This document shows positions 1 to 9,083 of a DNA stretch of 64,000 nt, piece after piece (position 1 is the first letter of the stretch; each line of letters begins with the position of its first letter). A program made the position numbers and the translations under genes. Source of the DNA: JAIEPW01 sp964406035 (lineage in GTDB: Bacteria > Acidobacteriota > Terriglobia > Bryobacterales > Bryobacteraceae). Where the stretch lies: the NCBI GenBank assembly GCA_964406035.1, contig CAYOQB010000002.1, positions 1 to 64,000 of the forward strand, written 5' to 3'. The notes beneath the pieces were generated by a model. That model was not told the origin of the DNA, ran no database searches, and saw only the letters and a program-made list of their open reading frames with translations.

Positions 1-66
1 CTCGAACGCGAACGCCGCGAACGCCTCACCGCCCCGGATTCCGCGCGATCTCGCATCGCGGCTTAG
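1..66 (+). CDS. Possible C-terminal tail of a gene entering from upstream
   Basis: Frame 1 is open from the window edge to a TAG at 64-66 and would encode 21 residues rich in Arg and Glu (LERERRERL...). It would converge on the reverse-strand gene ending at 63. An Arg/Glu-rich end is plausible for a real protein, but another frame is also open here and no domain can be seen, so this is only a candidate partial gene. Confidence 0.25.
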   Translation, partial: LERERRERLTAPDSARSRIAA

Positions 67-1025
67 CCGCGGCCTGGAATCTTCGGTACCTGCGGCAGGC
101 CAGGCATCCCCGGCATCTGCGGCGCCTGCGGGACCTGCGCCAATTGCGGCATCGGCGGCAGCTTGCCGATACCGGGAACCTGGCCGAGCCTCGACTGCAG
201 ATTCTGCATGGTCTGGTTGTGCAGGTCCGGGGGCGTCAGGATCCGGAAGCCGGCCGGCGGCTGGAACAGGCCGGGATCGAGCGGCGGGCTCTTGACCACG
301 TTGAAGTAGCGCTTGGCGCTGATCATGCCCGGTTGTTCGCTCTTGTTGCGAAGCTCCATGCCGAGTTCCTCGGACATCCACGATTGCGAAACGATGGGCG
401 GCAACTGCGCCTGCGGAACCTGCGGCATTCCGGGCGCGGGCGGCATCCCGGGAACGGCGGGCATCCCGGGAACGGCGGGCATCCCGGGCACTTGCGGCAT
501 CCCCGCCATGCCGGGGACCTGGGGCATTCCGGGCATCCCAGGCACTTGAGGCATTCCCGGCATTCCGGGCATCTGAGGCGGCGGAGGCAGTTGCGGGACG
601 GTGAATTCCGTGCCCCGGCACTTGAAGCCCTCGATCATCTGCATGCCCAGGTCCTTCACCTGGACGCCGGGCATCTGCGGCGCCTGCGGCAAGGCGGGCA
701 TGCCGGGCATTTGCGGCGGCTGCGGCATTCCCGGCATCGGCGGCGGCGCCGGAGGCTGCGCCAGAGGAATCGCCATGGCGACCTTCTTCTGCGGGTCCAC
801 CAGGTACATCATCTGCGCCACCGGGTCCTGGATGGTGGTCATCTGCGGCATGTCGATGCGAGTGCGGCCGAAGCCGTCGCGCGTGTACTGGCCGGTATCG
901 CGCGTCATCTGCTGCTTGCCTTGAACGTCGACGCTGGTGAGCGTCTCGAAGGCCGCCGACACCGCGGGGAGCTGCGGCGGCGCCGGCGCTTGCGGAAATC
1001 CCATGCCACTCATTCCGGGAATCAT
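63..1025 (-). CDS. Pro-Gly-Met-rich protein of an acidobacterial periplasmic-type family
   Basis: A 320-residue protein of unknown function. Outside its low-complexity parts it carries segments I associate with a recurrent acidobacterial family: a TRDGFGRTRID-like strand, IQDPVAQMMYLVDP, a GMQMIEGFKCRGTEF segment, SQSWMSEELGMEL and a DPGLFQPPAGF tail. These are interrupted by long runs of Pro, Gly, Met, Gln and Val (PGMPQVPGMP style), densest around residues 140-205. Most family members I recall carry a signal peptide. Here the visible ATG gives a Pro/Met-rich start without one, so the true N-terminus may differ or the export signal may be lost. It is divergent from the glycosyltransferase starting at 1071, with only 45 nt between. 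Family assignment is from memory of the pattern; function is unknown. Confidence 0.7.
   Translation of the reverse strand: MIPGMSGMGFPQAPAPPQLPAVSAAFETLTSVDVQGKQQMTRDTGQYTRDGFGRTRIDMPQMTTIQDPVAQMMYLVDPQKKVAMAIPLAQPPAPPPMPGMPQPPQMPGMPALPQAPQMPGVQVKDLGMQMIEGFKCRGTEFTVPQLPPPPQMPGMPGMPQVPGMPGMPQVPGMAGMPQVPGMPAVPGMPAVPGMPPAPGMPQVPQAQLPPIVSQSWMSEELGMELRNKSEQPGMISAKRYFNVVKSPPLDPGLFQPPAGFRILTPPDLHNQTMQNLQSRLGQVPGIGKLPPMPQLAQVPQAPQMPGMPGLPQVPKIPGRG
405..597 (-). repeat. Intragenic tandem repeat coding PGMPQVP / PGMPAVP units
   Basis: Short in-frame units coding PGM-P-x-V repeat through this stretch of the reverse-strand gene at 63-1025. On the plus strand an 18-nt unit (GGCATCCCGGGAACGGCG) occurs twice back to back near 441-476, flanked by degenerate copies. 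Units in multiples of 3 preserve the frame, so copy-number change would lengthen or shorten the Pro-Gly-Met block without a frameshift. Confidence 0.75.
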
Positions 1026-1070
1026 GATCCGAATTCTATCAGGCGAACTGATCGGGCTTACAATACGGGG

Positions 1071-2270
1071 GTGTTCCCGTCAGGGCAGAGGCCGCTGGTC
1101 AGTGTCGTCACTCCTTCCTTGAACAAAGCTCGCTTCTTGCGGGCGACCATTGAAAGCGTTCTCAGCCAGGACTACCCGCGGTTGGAGTACCTGGTGATGG
1201 ACGGCGGGTCCACCGACGGGAGCCTGGAGATTCTCGCCGGTTATGGCGATCGCCTGCGCTACGTCGCGCAGCCTGACGCCGGACAGGCGGACGCCATCAA
1301 CCAAGGGTTTCAGCTCACCTCGGGTGAGATATTCACCTTCCTCAACGCCGATGACACGTTCCGGCCGGGCGCGATCGCGGCCGCCGCGCGCGCATTCGCG
1401 GAGCATCCCGATGTTGGGATGATCTACGGGGACGCGGATCATATCGATGCGGAGGGCGCTGTCCTGGGACGCTATCCCGTTCGCGACTTCGAATGCGGCG
1501 GCCTCGGCGTCGAATGCTTCATCTGCCAGCCCGCGGCGTTCCTGCGCCGCGAGGTCTTCGACAAGGCCGGCCGACTGGATTGCACCTATCATTGCGCCCT
1601 CGACTACGAACTCTGGATGCGTGTCAGCCGGGTCGCGAAGATCCGCCGCATTCCCGGCTGCCTTGCCTGCTCCCGTGTCTACCGCGAAACCAAGACCATC
1701 GCCCAGCGCGGGATCGCGTTGCGGGAGGCCATGCGCGCCCAGCGCCGGCACTTCGCCTACGTTCCCCACCGGAGCATCCATACTTATACGCGTTATCTGG
1801 TGGATGGTCGGGATCAATTCTTTGAACATTCTCCGCCCACGATGAGGTCCTACGGGCTGAGCCTCGCGGTTGGTCTGTGGCTAAACCGCTCCCAGCCGCT
1901 GCGCTACCTCAGAGAGTGGGGAGCGCTCGAGGGCTTGCGCGGAGTCTTTACGGGACGCTGGGACGACGGATTCATCTCGCGCCAGTACCGGGAGTCAAGG
2001 TTCATTCCCGAGGATCGTCCCATGCTGCGGATCCATGGGTTCGCGCCCCGGAAACGAATGCGGCTGGAGGTGCGGCTGGACGGCGAGGAAGTCGCCGAGG
2101 CGGAACTTCCGCCGGGACGATTCGAGCTTGCCATTGAGTGCCCGGAAGCGTTTCGCGGGAGGGAGTGCGAGCTGGCGCTTCTCGCCAGCCCCGTGACGCG
2201 CTCCTTCCGCGACTACCGCGCCGTATCCCTGCGCCTGGAAGCGATCGAAGCGGCGAAAGCGGGAGACTGA
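1071..2270 (+). CDS. Family 2 glycosyltransferase
   Basis: A 399-residue GT-A fold glycosyltransferase. The N-terminus shows LVSVVTPSLNKARFL, then the nucleotide-binding MDGGSTDGS segment and the FLNADDTF segment containing the acidic metal/sugar-nucleotide site, followed by an acceptor region with CALDYELWMR (the ED/DxELW-like motif). This matches GT2 enzymes that transfer a sugar to a cell-surface glycan. A further ~150 residues after the catalytic domain are not recognised. The frame is open upstream to 144, but that part is antisense to the Pro-Gly-Met gene. I start at GTG 1071, just before the first conserved strand; this start has no strong ribosome site. Donor and acceptor cannot be read from sequence. 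Confidence 0.88.
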   Translation: MFPSGQRPLVSVVTPSLNKARFLRATIESVLSQDYPRLEYLVMDGGSTDGSLEILAGYGDRLRYVAQPDAGQADAINQGFQLTSGEIFTFLNADDTFRPGAIAAAARAFAEHPDVGMIYGDADHIDAEGAVLGRYPVRDFECGGLGVECFICQPAAFLRREVFDKAGRLDCTYHCALDYELWMRVSRVAKIRRIPGCLACSRVYRETKTIAQRGIALREAMRAQRRHFAYVPHRSIHTYTRYLVDGRDQFFEHSPPTMRSYGLSLAVGLWLNRSQPLRYLREWGALEGLRGVFTGRWDDGFISRQYRESRFIPEDRPMLRIHGFAPRKRMRLEVRLDGEEVAEAELPPGRFELAIECPEAFRGRECELALLASPVTRSFRDYRAVSLRLEAIEAAKAGD

Positions 2271-2297
2271 GCCGGACGCCCAGCCTCGCGCCGTTCT

Positions 2298-5200
2298 CTA
2301 GCGGACCGCAATCGTGGCGGGCGGACTCTGCTGCCCGGCCATGTTGAGGACCACGGGCACGCTGTTGCCGGCCGCGACTCCGGCCGGAACCACCGCGTTC
2401 ACCTGGTACAGGCCGACGAAGCCCGGAGCGATTCCGGAGAACTGCACCGGAGCTGAGACCCCGCCGATGGTGACCGTGACCGGATTCACGGTCTGGCTCA
2501 GAACCGTAAGCGATGCGGCGACGCCTTCGGTCACCGGCGGATTCACCAGGCCGAGACCCGTGCAGTAGATGCTGATCACGTCGCCGGCGCGCACCGGATT
2601 GGAACCGTCGGCGAGAACGTTGGTGACGCCGTTGACGATGGCGCCTTGTCCCGTGCCGGCCTGGTTCTGCGTGAAGACCGCGGGCTGCGAAGGCCCGAGG
2701 CTAAGTGTTTCGGGAACCGACAGCGCCGATCCGCGGCGCACGATGAGCTGGTGCTGGGTGTTCAACGGCAGGTCATAAGGGATCTGGGCGTTGATCTGAT
2801 TGGGTCCGGCGTATAGCAGAGGCAGGCGGCGATCGCCGAGCCGGACCTCAATACCGGCAAGTTCGAACGGAAGGGGCGACTGGCCCAAGCCCACTTCCGC
2901 CCGGTCAGCCAGATTCTGGCCGAGGATCGAGATCAGCGTGCCCGGGGCTTGCGCGCCGCCGAGCTGGAAGCTGGCGCCGTTGGCGATCGCCCCGGATGCA
3001 ATCTGCGGAATTTGCGCGCCCGAACTCAGGTTGATTTGGACGTCCACCTGGTCCGCCAGGAAACGGCCATTCGGGAGGGCGACAAACGCCGTGACCGACG
3101 CGGTAACGGTGTTGGCGTTCTGATTCCGCACCTGAACGGTGCGGGCCCAGTTTCCATCCTTGCTGTGGATCAACGGCACGGCGGGATCGGGGCTGGTGAA
3201 CGCCGCGGTCACCGAGGCTCCGGGCCGCGAGTTGGTCACCGGCGTGGTGCAGTTGTCCAGAACCTTCACCTCCAGGTTGGCCGGCTGGCCGGAGGGTACC
3301 GCCAGCGGCGAGGGCGTGCCGGTGAGAGCCATCGTGAGACGTGAGGGCGTGCATGGCGCGGCCACGGGCTCCCCGTTCTTGCTGACTTCGGCCGCTGTGT
3401 CAGCCGGCGCAACGATGGTCGTCACACGCACCGGCTGGCTGGTTCCATCGGAGAATTGCAGAGTCAGCAGGCCGGTGTAGGTGCCGGCCGGCAGATTGCG
3501 GAAATCCGGTTGGACCACGATCGTGCCGACCTGATTGGGCCGCACCGTGCCGCTCGCCGGAATGTGCACGAACCAGTCGCCGCCGCTGTTGGTGGATCGC
3601 GTGGAGGTGTAGTTCACCGGTTGCGATCCCAGCGGCGCGATGCGCACGGTCTGGCTACCGGGGCTGCCGCCCTCGATGCCTGCAAACAGAAGCCCGGCGG
3701 GCCGGACCTCCGGCGGCAGGCTCACGTTGGCTGCCAGCACGTTCAGCAGAATCGAAACGGTCTGCGGCGTGTTGTTCGGCGACTGGACATCAATGCGGCC
3801 GTAGTAGTCTCCGGGCGCGAGGCCGGCGTGGTTGATCCGCACCGCGACATTGGATGCATCCTCCGGATTGGCGACCGTGCCCGAGGCGGAAGAGATGGAG
3901 AGCCATCCGGCGGGACCGCTCAAGGTGCGGGTCTGCGCGGTCCATCCCATGGATCCCTGTCCCAGATTCAACACGGCAAACTCCTGCGGAAGGGGGGTGC
4001 CGCCGCCGGACACCGCGCGGAAGGTAAGACCGACTTCCGACACCGAGAGCTTGGTCTGCAGGACGGCGACGGTCATGATCACGGGCACCGTAACCCGCTC
4101 GTTCGTACCGGCGGATTCCACTTCGACACTCCCGGTGTACGTTCCGGCTCCGAGTCCGGCGGGCGAACCGGTCACCTGGATGTTGCCCGGCTGCGAAGGC
4201 GTCGCGCCGCCGGTATTGTCGGCGAGGGTAAGCCAGGGGGTCTGGCTGGTGACCCGCGCGGTGTAATTCAACGTGCCGCCCCCGGCGTTGCTGACAGTAA
4301 GGGCGTTCGCGGTGGGCGATCCGCCGACGATGTAGGAGAACGTGATCGATTTCGTTTCCACGTTCAGCCTCGCCGGGCTGGCGGGCGTCACGTTCAATGT
4401 GACGGCGATGCTGCGCTCGGTCGGATTTCCCGTTGGCGTGCGCAGCAGGATGGTGGAACGGTAGGTTCCGGGAGCGAGATTGGCGGCATTGGCGCGGAAG
4501 CGGATCGTCGCCGGCATCACCCCGGTCGGGTTTTCTATCTCGATCCACAATTGGTCGGCGCTGGCCGAATAAGCCACTCCCACGAAGGAGGCCGCGAGCA
4601 CCGCCTCGGCACGCTCGGAACGGCCTCCAGAGGGCAGCGTGAGGCTCAGGTTGCCGTTGCCGGGCAGCGAGGAGGTGACACCCGGAGGCGTGGCCCGAAT
4701 CTGGCGCAGCCGGTTGTTGCCGCGGTCGGCAAAGGTGACATGGCCGACGCTATCGACTACGATTCCTTCCGGCCGATACATGCTGGCCAGGGTGGCGGTA
4801 AGTCCGTCACCTGCGTAGCGCTGGACGCCGTCGCCCGCGAACGTGGTGATCACGTTGTTCAGCACGCGGCGCAAACGGTGATTCTCGAAGTCGGAGATGA
4901 TCAGCGCGTTCTGGTTGTCGATGGCGAGGCCGCGCGGGCGATTCAGGCGGGCGCTGGTGGCGGGACCGTTGTCGCCAGCGAAACCCGCGACGCCCGCTCC
5001 GGCGAACGTGGAGATGATGCCGCGAGAATCGATGCGGCGCACGCGGTGGTTCGCCGTGTCCGAGATGTACAGGTTTCCGGCGGAATCCAGCGCGAGACCG
5101 GAGGGCTCGTTCAGCAGAGCTTGAGTCGCTACGCCACCGTCACCCGACGATCCGGAGCGCCCGGCGGCTCCAGCCACATTGGTCCACAGGCCGCGGCTGT

Positions 5201-6746
5201 CGACGCGGATCACCCGATGGCAGCCGGTGTCGGCGATCAGCAGGTCCCCGTTGGGGAGAATCAGCAGGCCGGAGGGGCGCAGCAGGCCGGTGAGGGTACA
5301 CGTGGTGCCGTCCCCGGCGATGGTCTCGATCGCGCCCGCGGGGTTGATGCGGCGTACGCGGTTGTTCAAGGTGTCCGCGAAGAAGACATTATTACTTGCG
5401 TCCACGGTGAGGGCTTCGGGCGCGTTCACCTGCGCGTTCACGGCGGGACCGCCATCGCCGGAGAATCCGAAGAAGCCGGTGCCGCCGATTCGGGAGATGG
5501 TGCCGTCCGGCGCGACCCGGCGGATCACCTGCGCGAATGCATCGGTGAAGTAATAGCTGCCGTCGCGACCGAGGCCGATGCCCATCGGTCCGTTCAGCAC
5601 CGCGGACAAGGCGGGCAAGCCATCCGGGCTCGCCACCTGGCGTCCGGTGCCCGCCACGACCCGGATGCTGCCGGAGGGGCTGACTTCCAGAGCGCGGAAC
5701 GAAGCGGTGTCGGCGATCAGGATCGTGCCGTCCGGGTCGACGTGGATGCTGAAGGGATAGTTGAGCGCGGCCTGCGTGGCCACGCCGGGGATTCCCGAGA
5801 AGCCGTCCCGTCCGTTTCCGGCGACGGTGCTGATGATCCCCTGCGGCGTGATGCGGCGGATGCGGTTGTTTACGTAATCGCTGAAATACAAGTTGCCGGC
5901 ACCGTCAAAGCCGAGCGCATACGGCCAGTACAGGGCAGCGGCGCGGGCCTGTCCGCCGTCGCCGGAGAATCCGGCCGCGCCGGTGCCGGCAAAGGTGGTG
6001 ATTACGCCTTGCGCATCGACCTTGCGGATGCGGTTGTTGAAGGTATCGGCGATATAGATTTCGTTGCCGGGACCCACCGCGACGCCATATCCAGTGATGC
6101 TGGCCTGGGTGGCGGGTCCGCCGTCACCGGCGAATCCATCGCGGCCGTTGCCGGCGATCGTGGTGATGACGCCCTGCGGATCCACCCTGCGGATCCGGTT
6201 GTTGCCGGAATCGGTGATATAGACGTTGCCCTGTCCGTCGATGGCGAGTCCGACGGGGAAGTTCAATCGCGCGCTGGCAGCCTGGCCGCCGTCGCCCGAG
6301 AAGCCGCGTTCTCCGGTTCCGGCGAAGGTGCTGATCACGCCGGCGGGGGTGACGCGGCGGACGCGATGGCTGGAGGCATCGGTGATGTACAGGTTCCCGG
6401 CGCGGTCGAATACGACGCGCTCCGAATCGTTCATCCCGGCGTCCACCGCCTGTCCTCCGTCGCCCGAATAGGTCGGAATGCCGTTGCCGGCCACGCGGAA
6501 CAGGCGTCCGTCGCGGTCGATCCGGACCACGACATCGCGGAAGATGTCGGCGATGTAGATCTCGCCGTTGGGACCTCGGGTGACGCCGGTGGCGCCGATG
6601 GAAGCCTCCAAGGCGGGCGTGCCGTCGGCGGCGGGCACGACATCGGTGCCGGCCAGGGTGCGAATGATCCCCTGGGCTACCGCGGCATGGGGCACCGCAA
6701 AGCCGGCAAGGGCAGAGAACAGGATTAAGGATCGCAGTGCAGTCAT
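2298..6746 (-). CDS. Secreted NHL-repeat protein with BACON-like domains and Solibacter C-terminal domain
   Basis: A 1,482-residue exported protein. The ATG at 6746 follows an AGGTAGGTG ribosome site and starts a signal peptide (MTALRSLILFSALAGF ... AVAQ). Residues ~25-690 contain twelve ~56-residue NHL units (TxAGxGxxGFSGDGGxA ... NxPxGLAxDxxGNLYIxDxxNNRIRRVDxxG), enough for two six-bladed propellers. About four Ig/BACON-like repeats follow, recognisable by TPWLTLAD, AGWLSISSASGTV and GDWFVHIPASGTV. The last ~230 residues match TIGR03437 (GTLISILGQNLAD, LPLLYAGPNQINAQIPYDL, VISIYCTGLGLVNPP). Such proteins are common in Solibacter relatives and are thought to act outside the cell in binding or adhesion; the ligand is unknown. 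It converges on the glycosyltransferase at 2270. Confidence 0.92.
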   Translation of the reverse strand: MTALRSLILFSALAGFAVPHAAVAQGIIRTLAGTDVVPAADGTPALEASIGATGVTRGPNGEIYIADIFRDVVVRIDRDGRLFRVAGNGIPTYSGDGGQAVDAGMNDSERVVFDRAGNLYITDASSHRVRRVTPAGVISTFAGTGERGFSGDGGQAASARLNFPVGLAIDGQGNVYITDSGNNRIRRVDPQGVITTIAGNGRDGFAGDGGPATQASITGYGVAVGPGNEIYIADTFNNRIRKVDAQGVITTFAGTGAAGFSGDGGQARAAALYWPYALGFDGAGNLYFSDYVNNRIRRITPQGIISTVAGNGRDGFSGIPGVATQAALNYPFSIHVDPDGTILIADTASFRALEVSPSGSIRVVAGTGRQVASPDGLPALSAVLNGPMGIGLGRDGSYYFTDAFAQVIRRVAPDGTISRIGGTGFFGFSGDGGPAVNAQVNAPEALTVDASNNVFFADTLNNRVRRINPAGAIETIAGDGTTCTLTGLLRPSGLLILPNGDLLIADTGCHRVIRVDSRGLWTNVAGAAGRSGSSGDGGVATQALLNEPSGLALDSAGNLYISDTANHRVRRIDSRGIISTFAGAGVAGFAGDNGPATSARLNRPRGLAIDNQNALIISDFENHRLRRVLNNVITTFAGDGVQRYAGDGLTATLASMYRPEGIVVDSVGHVTFADRGNNRLRQIRATPPGVTSSLPGNGNLSLTLPSGGRSERAEAVLAASFVGVAYSASADQLWIEIENPTGVMPATIRFRANAANLAPGTYRSTILLRTPTGNPTERSIAVTLNVTPASPARLNVETKSITFSYIVGGSPTANALTVSNAGGGTLNYTARVTSQTPWLTLADNTGGATPSQPGNIQVTGSPAGLGAGTYTGSVEVESAGTNERVTVPVIMTVAVLQTKLSVSEVGLTFRAVSGGGTPLPQEFAVLNLGQGSMGWTAQTRTLSGPAGWLSISSASGTVANPEDASNVAVRINHAGLAPGDYYGRIDVQSPNNTPQTVSILLNVLAANVSLPPEVRPAGLLFAGIEGGSPGSQTVRIAPLGSQPVNYTSTRSTNSGGDWFVHIPASGTVRPNQVGTIVVQPDFRNLPAGTYTGLLTLQFSDGTSQPVRVTTIVAPADTAAEVSKNGEPVAAPCTPSRLTMALTGTPSPLAVPSGQPANLEVKVLDNCTTPVTNSRPGASVTAAFTSPDPAVPLIHSKDGNWARTVQVRNQNANTVTASVTAFVALPNGRFLADQVDVQINLSSGAQIPQIASGAIANGASFQLGGAQAPGTLISILGQNLADRAEVGLGQSPLPFELAGIEVRLGDRRLPLLYAGPNQINAQIPYDLPLNTQHQLIVRRGSALSVPETLSLGPSQPAVFTQNQAGTGQGAIVNGVTNVLADGSNPVRAGDVISIYCTGLGLVNPPVTEGVAASLTVLSQTVNPVTVTIGGVSAPVQFSGIAPGFVGLYQVNAVVPAGVAAGNSVPVVLNMAGQQSPPATIAVR

Positions 6747-6833
6747 AGAAACACCTACCTCGGGCGGGACGCTCGCTCTCGTAATTATACGCGCAGGATG
6801 GAGCAAATCCCGGTCATGGCGGCGGTGCCGGGA

Positions 6834-8999
6834 TCAGGGCAAATAGACGAACTCGTTTCGATTCAACATCGCGAGGGCGAAGTCGGCGACCGTGCCGCCG
6901 CGCGCGAGGAAGTCCGCGCTCAACTTTTGCTCGGCGGGCGACGGAGAACGGGACAGCGCCAGGCGGTGCGCCTCCGGAACGATGCAAGCCGCGCCGCCCC
7001 GGCAAAGCTTCTCCAAGCGGGAGGCGAAGGCGGCCGCCTGCTCCTGCATGAAGTCGCTATTGATGCCGTTCAGTGCCTGCAGGGCGTGGGTGGACACCGA
7101 GCGCTCCGGGCAGGAGGTCATGGCGTCGGGCTGATCGAAGTTCGCCAGCATCGGCAGACGGACGGTCCGCTTGTTCAGCAGGTACAAGGATCTGCGGTAC
7201 CGCTCGCTGACATCCCTGGGCAGCGGCCAGAGGTTATCGGGCTCGAACTCGGTGAAGATCAGGTCGTAGACCTCTTTTTCGATGGGGACGCGCACCGGGG
7301 GACCGCCGGCCTTGAGGTTCAGCTTGCCGCTGACCGCGAGGATCGAATCGCGGATCTGTTCGGCGTCCATGCGGCGGCGATGGGCGCGCCAGTAAAAGCG
7401 ATTTTCGCCATCGATAGCCGCGTTCGCCGCAACCGTCGCGGTGGATTGCCGGTATGCGGCGGAAGTGACGATGAGGCGGTCGAGTTTCCGGATGTCCCAG
7501 CCTGAGGCGACAAACTCGGCCGCCAGCCAGTCCAGCAGCTTGCGGTTGCTGGGCCGTTTGCCCAGCGCGCCGAAGTCGTTGGGAGTTCCTACCAGGCCGG
7601 CGCCCATCCGGAACTGCCATATGCGGTTGACCATCACCCGCGCCGTGAGCGGATGATCGGGCGAGACGAGCCAGCGGGCGAGAGCCGCGCGCCTTCCCGA
7701 GACAGACTGTGGAAACGCGGCGTCTGGCGCGGTCAGCACTTTGGGCAGCCCAGCATCCACGCGATCCAGCTTGTGGCGGTGATCGCCGCCTTTCAGGATG
7801 TGGGAAGCGGGTGCTTCGGCCATATTGGCGACGGCGTACGCAGTGGCGGGGGGCTGTGGCTCGTCGAGGTCGATGTCGTGGAGCCGGCGGCGCAACTCGG
7901 CGCGGCGGGAACGCAGCGGCTCCGGGATGCGGGCCACCAACTCATCCCACAGGACTTCCGTCAGGTCCTCGGCCTCCTTCGCCAGGATCCTTTCTTCCTC
8001 GCTGCGCTGTTCCTTGGGCTTGGCCATGGCGGCGATCTGACGTGGATTCAGCCGGGCGCGCTTCTCCGCCTCGATCGCAGCCCGATAGGGCTTCTCCAAG
8101 GAGCGAATCTCCTCCGCGACGGGCTTGCGGCGAGCTTCATGCTCCGCTTTCGCGTTCGTAAAAGCATCCTTTTCCGCCGCGCTAGCAATCTCGATGTCCC
8201 TGCCTTCGGTCGCCGCGAAGACTGCCTGCAGACGGTAGTAATCGCTTTGCAGAATCGGATCGAACTTGTGGTTATGGCAGCGGGCGCAGCCGACTGTGAT
8301 GCCAAGGAAGACGCTGCCGATGGCGCCCGCCATCTCCGTGAGCACTTCCTGCCGGTTCATCTCTTCGTCCTGATTGCCGGCCACCAGGTGAATTGGGCCC
8401 GCCCTGTGGAACCCGGTGGCGATCAGGGCCTCGTGGTCGCCGGGGAACAACTCATCACCGGCGATCTGTTCCTTCACGAAACGGTCGAAGGGCTTATTGG
8501 TCTGGAAGGAGCGTACGACGTAGTCGCGATATCGCCAGGCGTGCGGCCGCTCGGCGTCGATCTCGTAGCCGTTGGTGTCGGCGTAGCGAACCACATCCAG
8601 CCAGCGCTGTGCCCACCGTTCGCCGTACTGTGGCGAAGCCATCAGGCGGTCCACCAGGTTCTCGAACGCGGCGGCGGAGCGATCTTTGAGAAAAGCGTCC
8701 ACTTCGCCGGGGGTTGGCGGCAACCCGGTCAGGTCCAGGGCGACGCGCCGCACCAGCTTTTCGCGTGCCGCGGGAGGCGAGGGCGCTAGCTTCTTCTCCC
8801 GCATGGCTTCCAGAAGAAATGCGTCCACCGGCGTGCGGATCCACGGATCCGTCAGCGACGGGACCGCCGGACGCGCCACTTTTTGAAACGACCAGAAGTT
8901 GCGCCGGTTGTTGATGAAAGCGTCGTCGCGATCGTCCCAGGCGGTCAGGCCGAACGCGGCGGCGAGGGCGAAAGCGGCGGTGGCGCGCCGAACATGCAT
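6834..8999 (-). CDS. DUF1549/DUF1553 domain protein with a CxxCH motif
   Basis: A 721-residue exported protein starting at ATG 8999 with a short hydrophobic leader (MHVRRATAAFALAAAFGLTA). The N-terminal half matches DUF1549 (WIRTPVDAFLLEAM, LTGLPPTPGEVDAFL, SPQYGERWAQRWLDVVRYADT), including GCARCHNHKFDPI, whose CARCH is a possible c-type heme site. A charged helical linker follows. The second half matches DUF1553 (NPxTARVMVNRIWQ-like VMVNRIWQFRMGAGLV, GTPNDFG, MDAEQIRDSILAVSG). This family is abundant in Planctomycetes, Verrucomicrobia and Acidobacteria. Many members carry an extra N-terminal cytochrome (PSCyt1) domain and sit beside a DUF1501 gene; neither is present here. The biochemical role is not established. 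Confidence 0.88.
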   Translation of the reverse strand: MHVRRATAAFALAAAFGLTAWDDRDDAFINNRRNFWSFQKVARPAVPSLTDPWIRTPVDAFLLEAMREKKLAPSPPAAREKLVRRVALDLTGLPPTPGEVDAFLKDRSAAAFENLVDRLMASPQYGERWAQRWLDVVRYADTNGYEIDAERPHAWRYRDYVVRSFQTNKPFDRFVKEQIAGDELFPGDHEALIATGFHRAGPIHLVAGNQDEEMNRQEVLTEMAGAIGSVFLGITVGCARCHNHKFDPILQSDYYRLQAVFAATEGRDIEIASAAEKDAFTNAKAEHEARRKPVAEEIRSLEKPYRAAIEAEKRARLNPRQIAAMAKPKEQRSEEERILAKEAEDLTEVLWDELVARIPEPLRSRRAELRRRLHDIDLDEPQPPATAYAVANMAEAPASHILKGGDHRHKLDRVDAGLPKVLTAPDAAFPQSVSGRRAALARWLVSPDHPLTARVMVNRIWQFRMGAGLVGTPNDFGALGKRPSNRKLLDWLAAEFVASGWDIRKLDRLIVTSAAYRQSTATVAANAAIDGENRFYWRAHRRRMDAEQIRDSILAVSGKLNLKAGGPPVRVPIEKEVYDLIFTEFEPDNLWPLPRDVSERYRRSLYLLNKRTVRLPMLANFDQPDAMTSCPERSVSTHALQALNGINSDFMQEQAAAFASRLEKLCRGGAACIVPEAHRLALSRSPSPAEQKLSADFLARGGTVADFALAMLNRNEFVYLP

Positions 9000-9083
9000 C
9001 GCCCCTATTCTAGAACGCGGGAACAATAACGGGACGCGCCCCCCGCTCGGCTATACTGGTGATTACTCCCCCGAGTGGTTCCG

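Noticed and set aside
144..1070. N-terminal 309-codon extension of the glycosyltransferase frame
   Set aside because: It is antisense to the Pro-Gly-Met gene and has the His/Arg/Leu-rich composition typical of a shadow frame; GT2 homology begins after GTG 1071.
3456..6728. 1,090-codon forward frame
   Set aside because: It is fully antisense to the NHL-repeat gene, with periodic Gly/Arg/Asp/Val composition from the repeats; no domain is recognisable.
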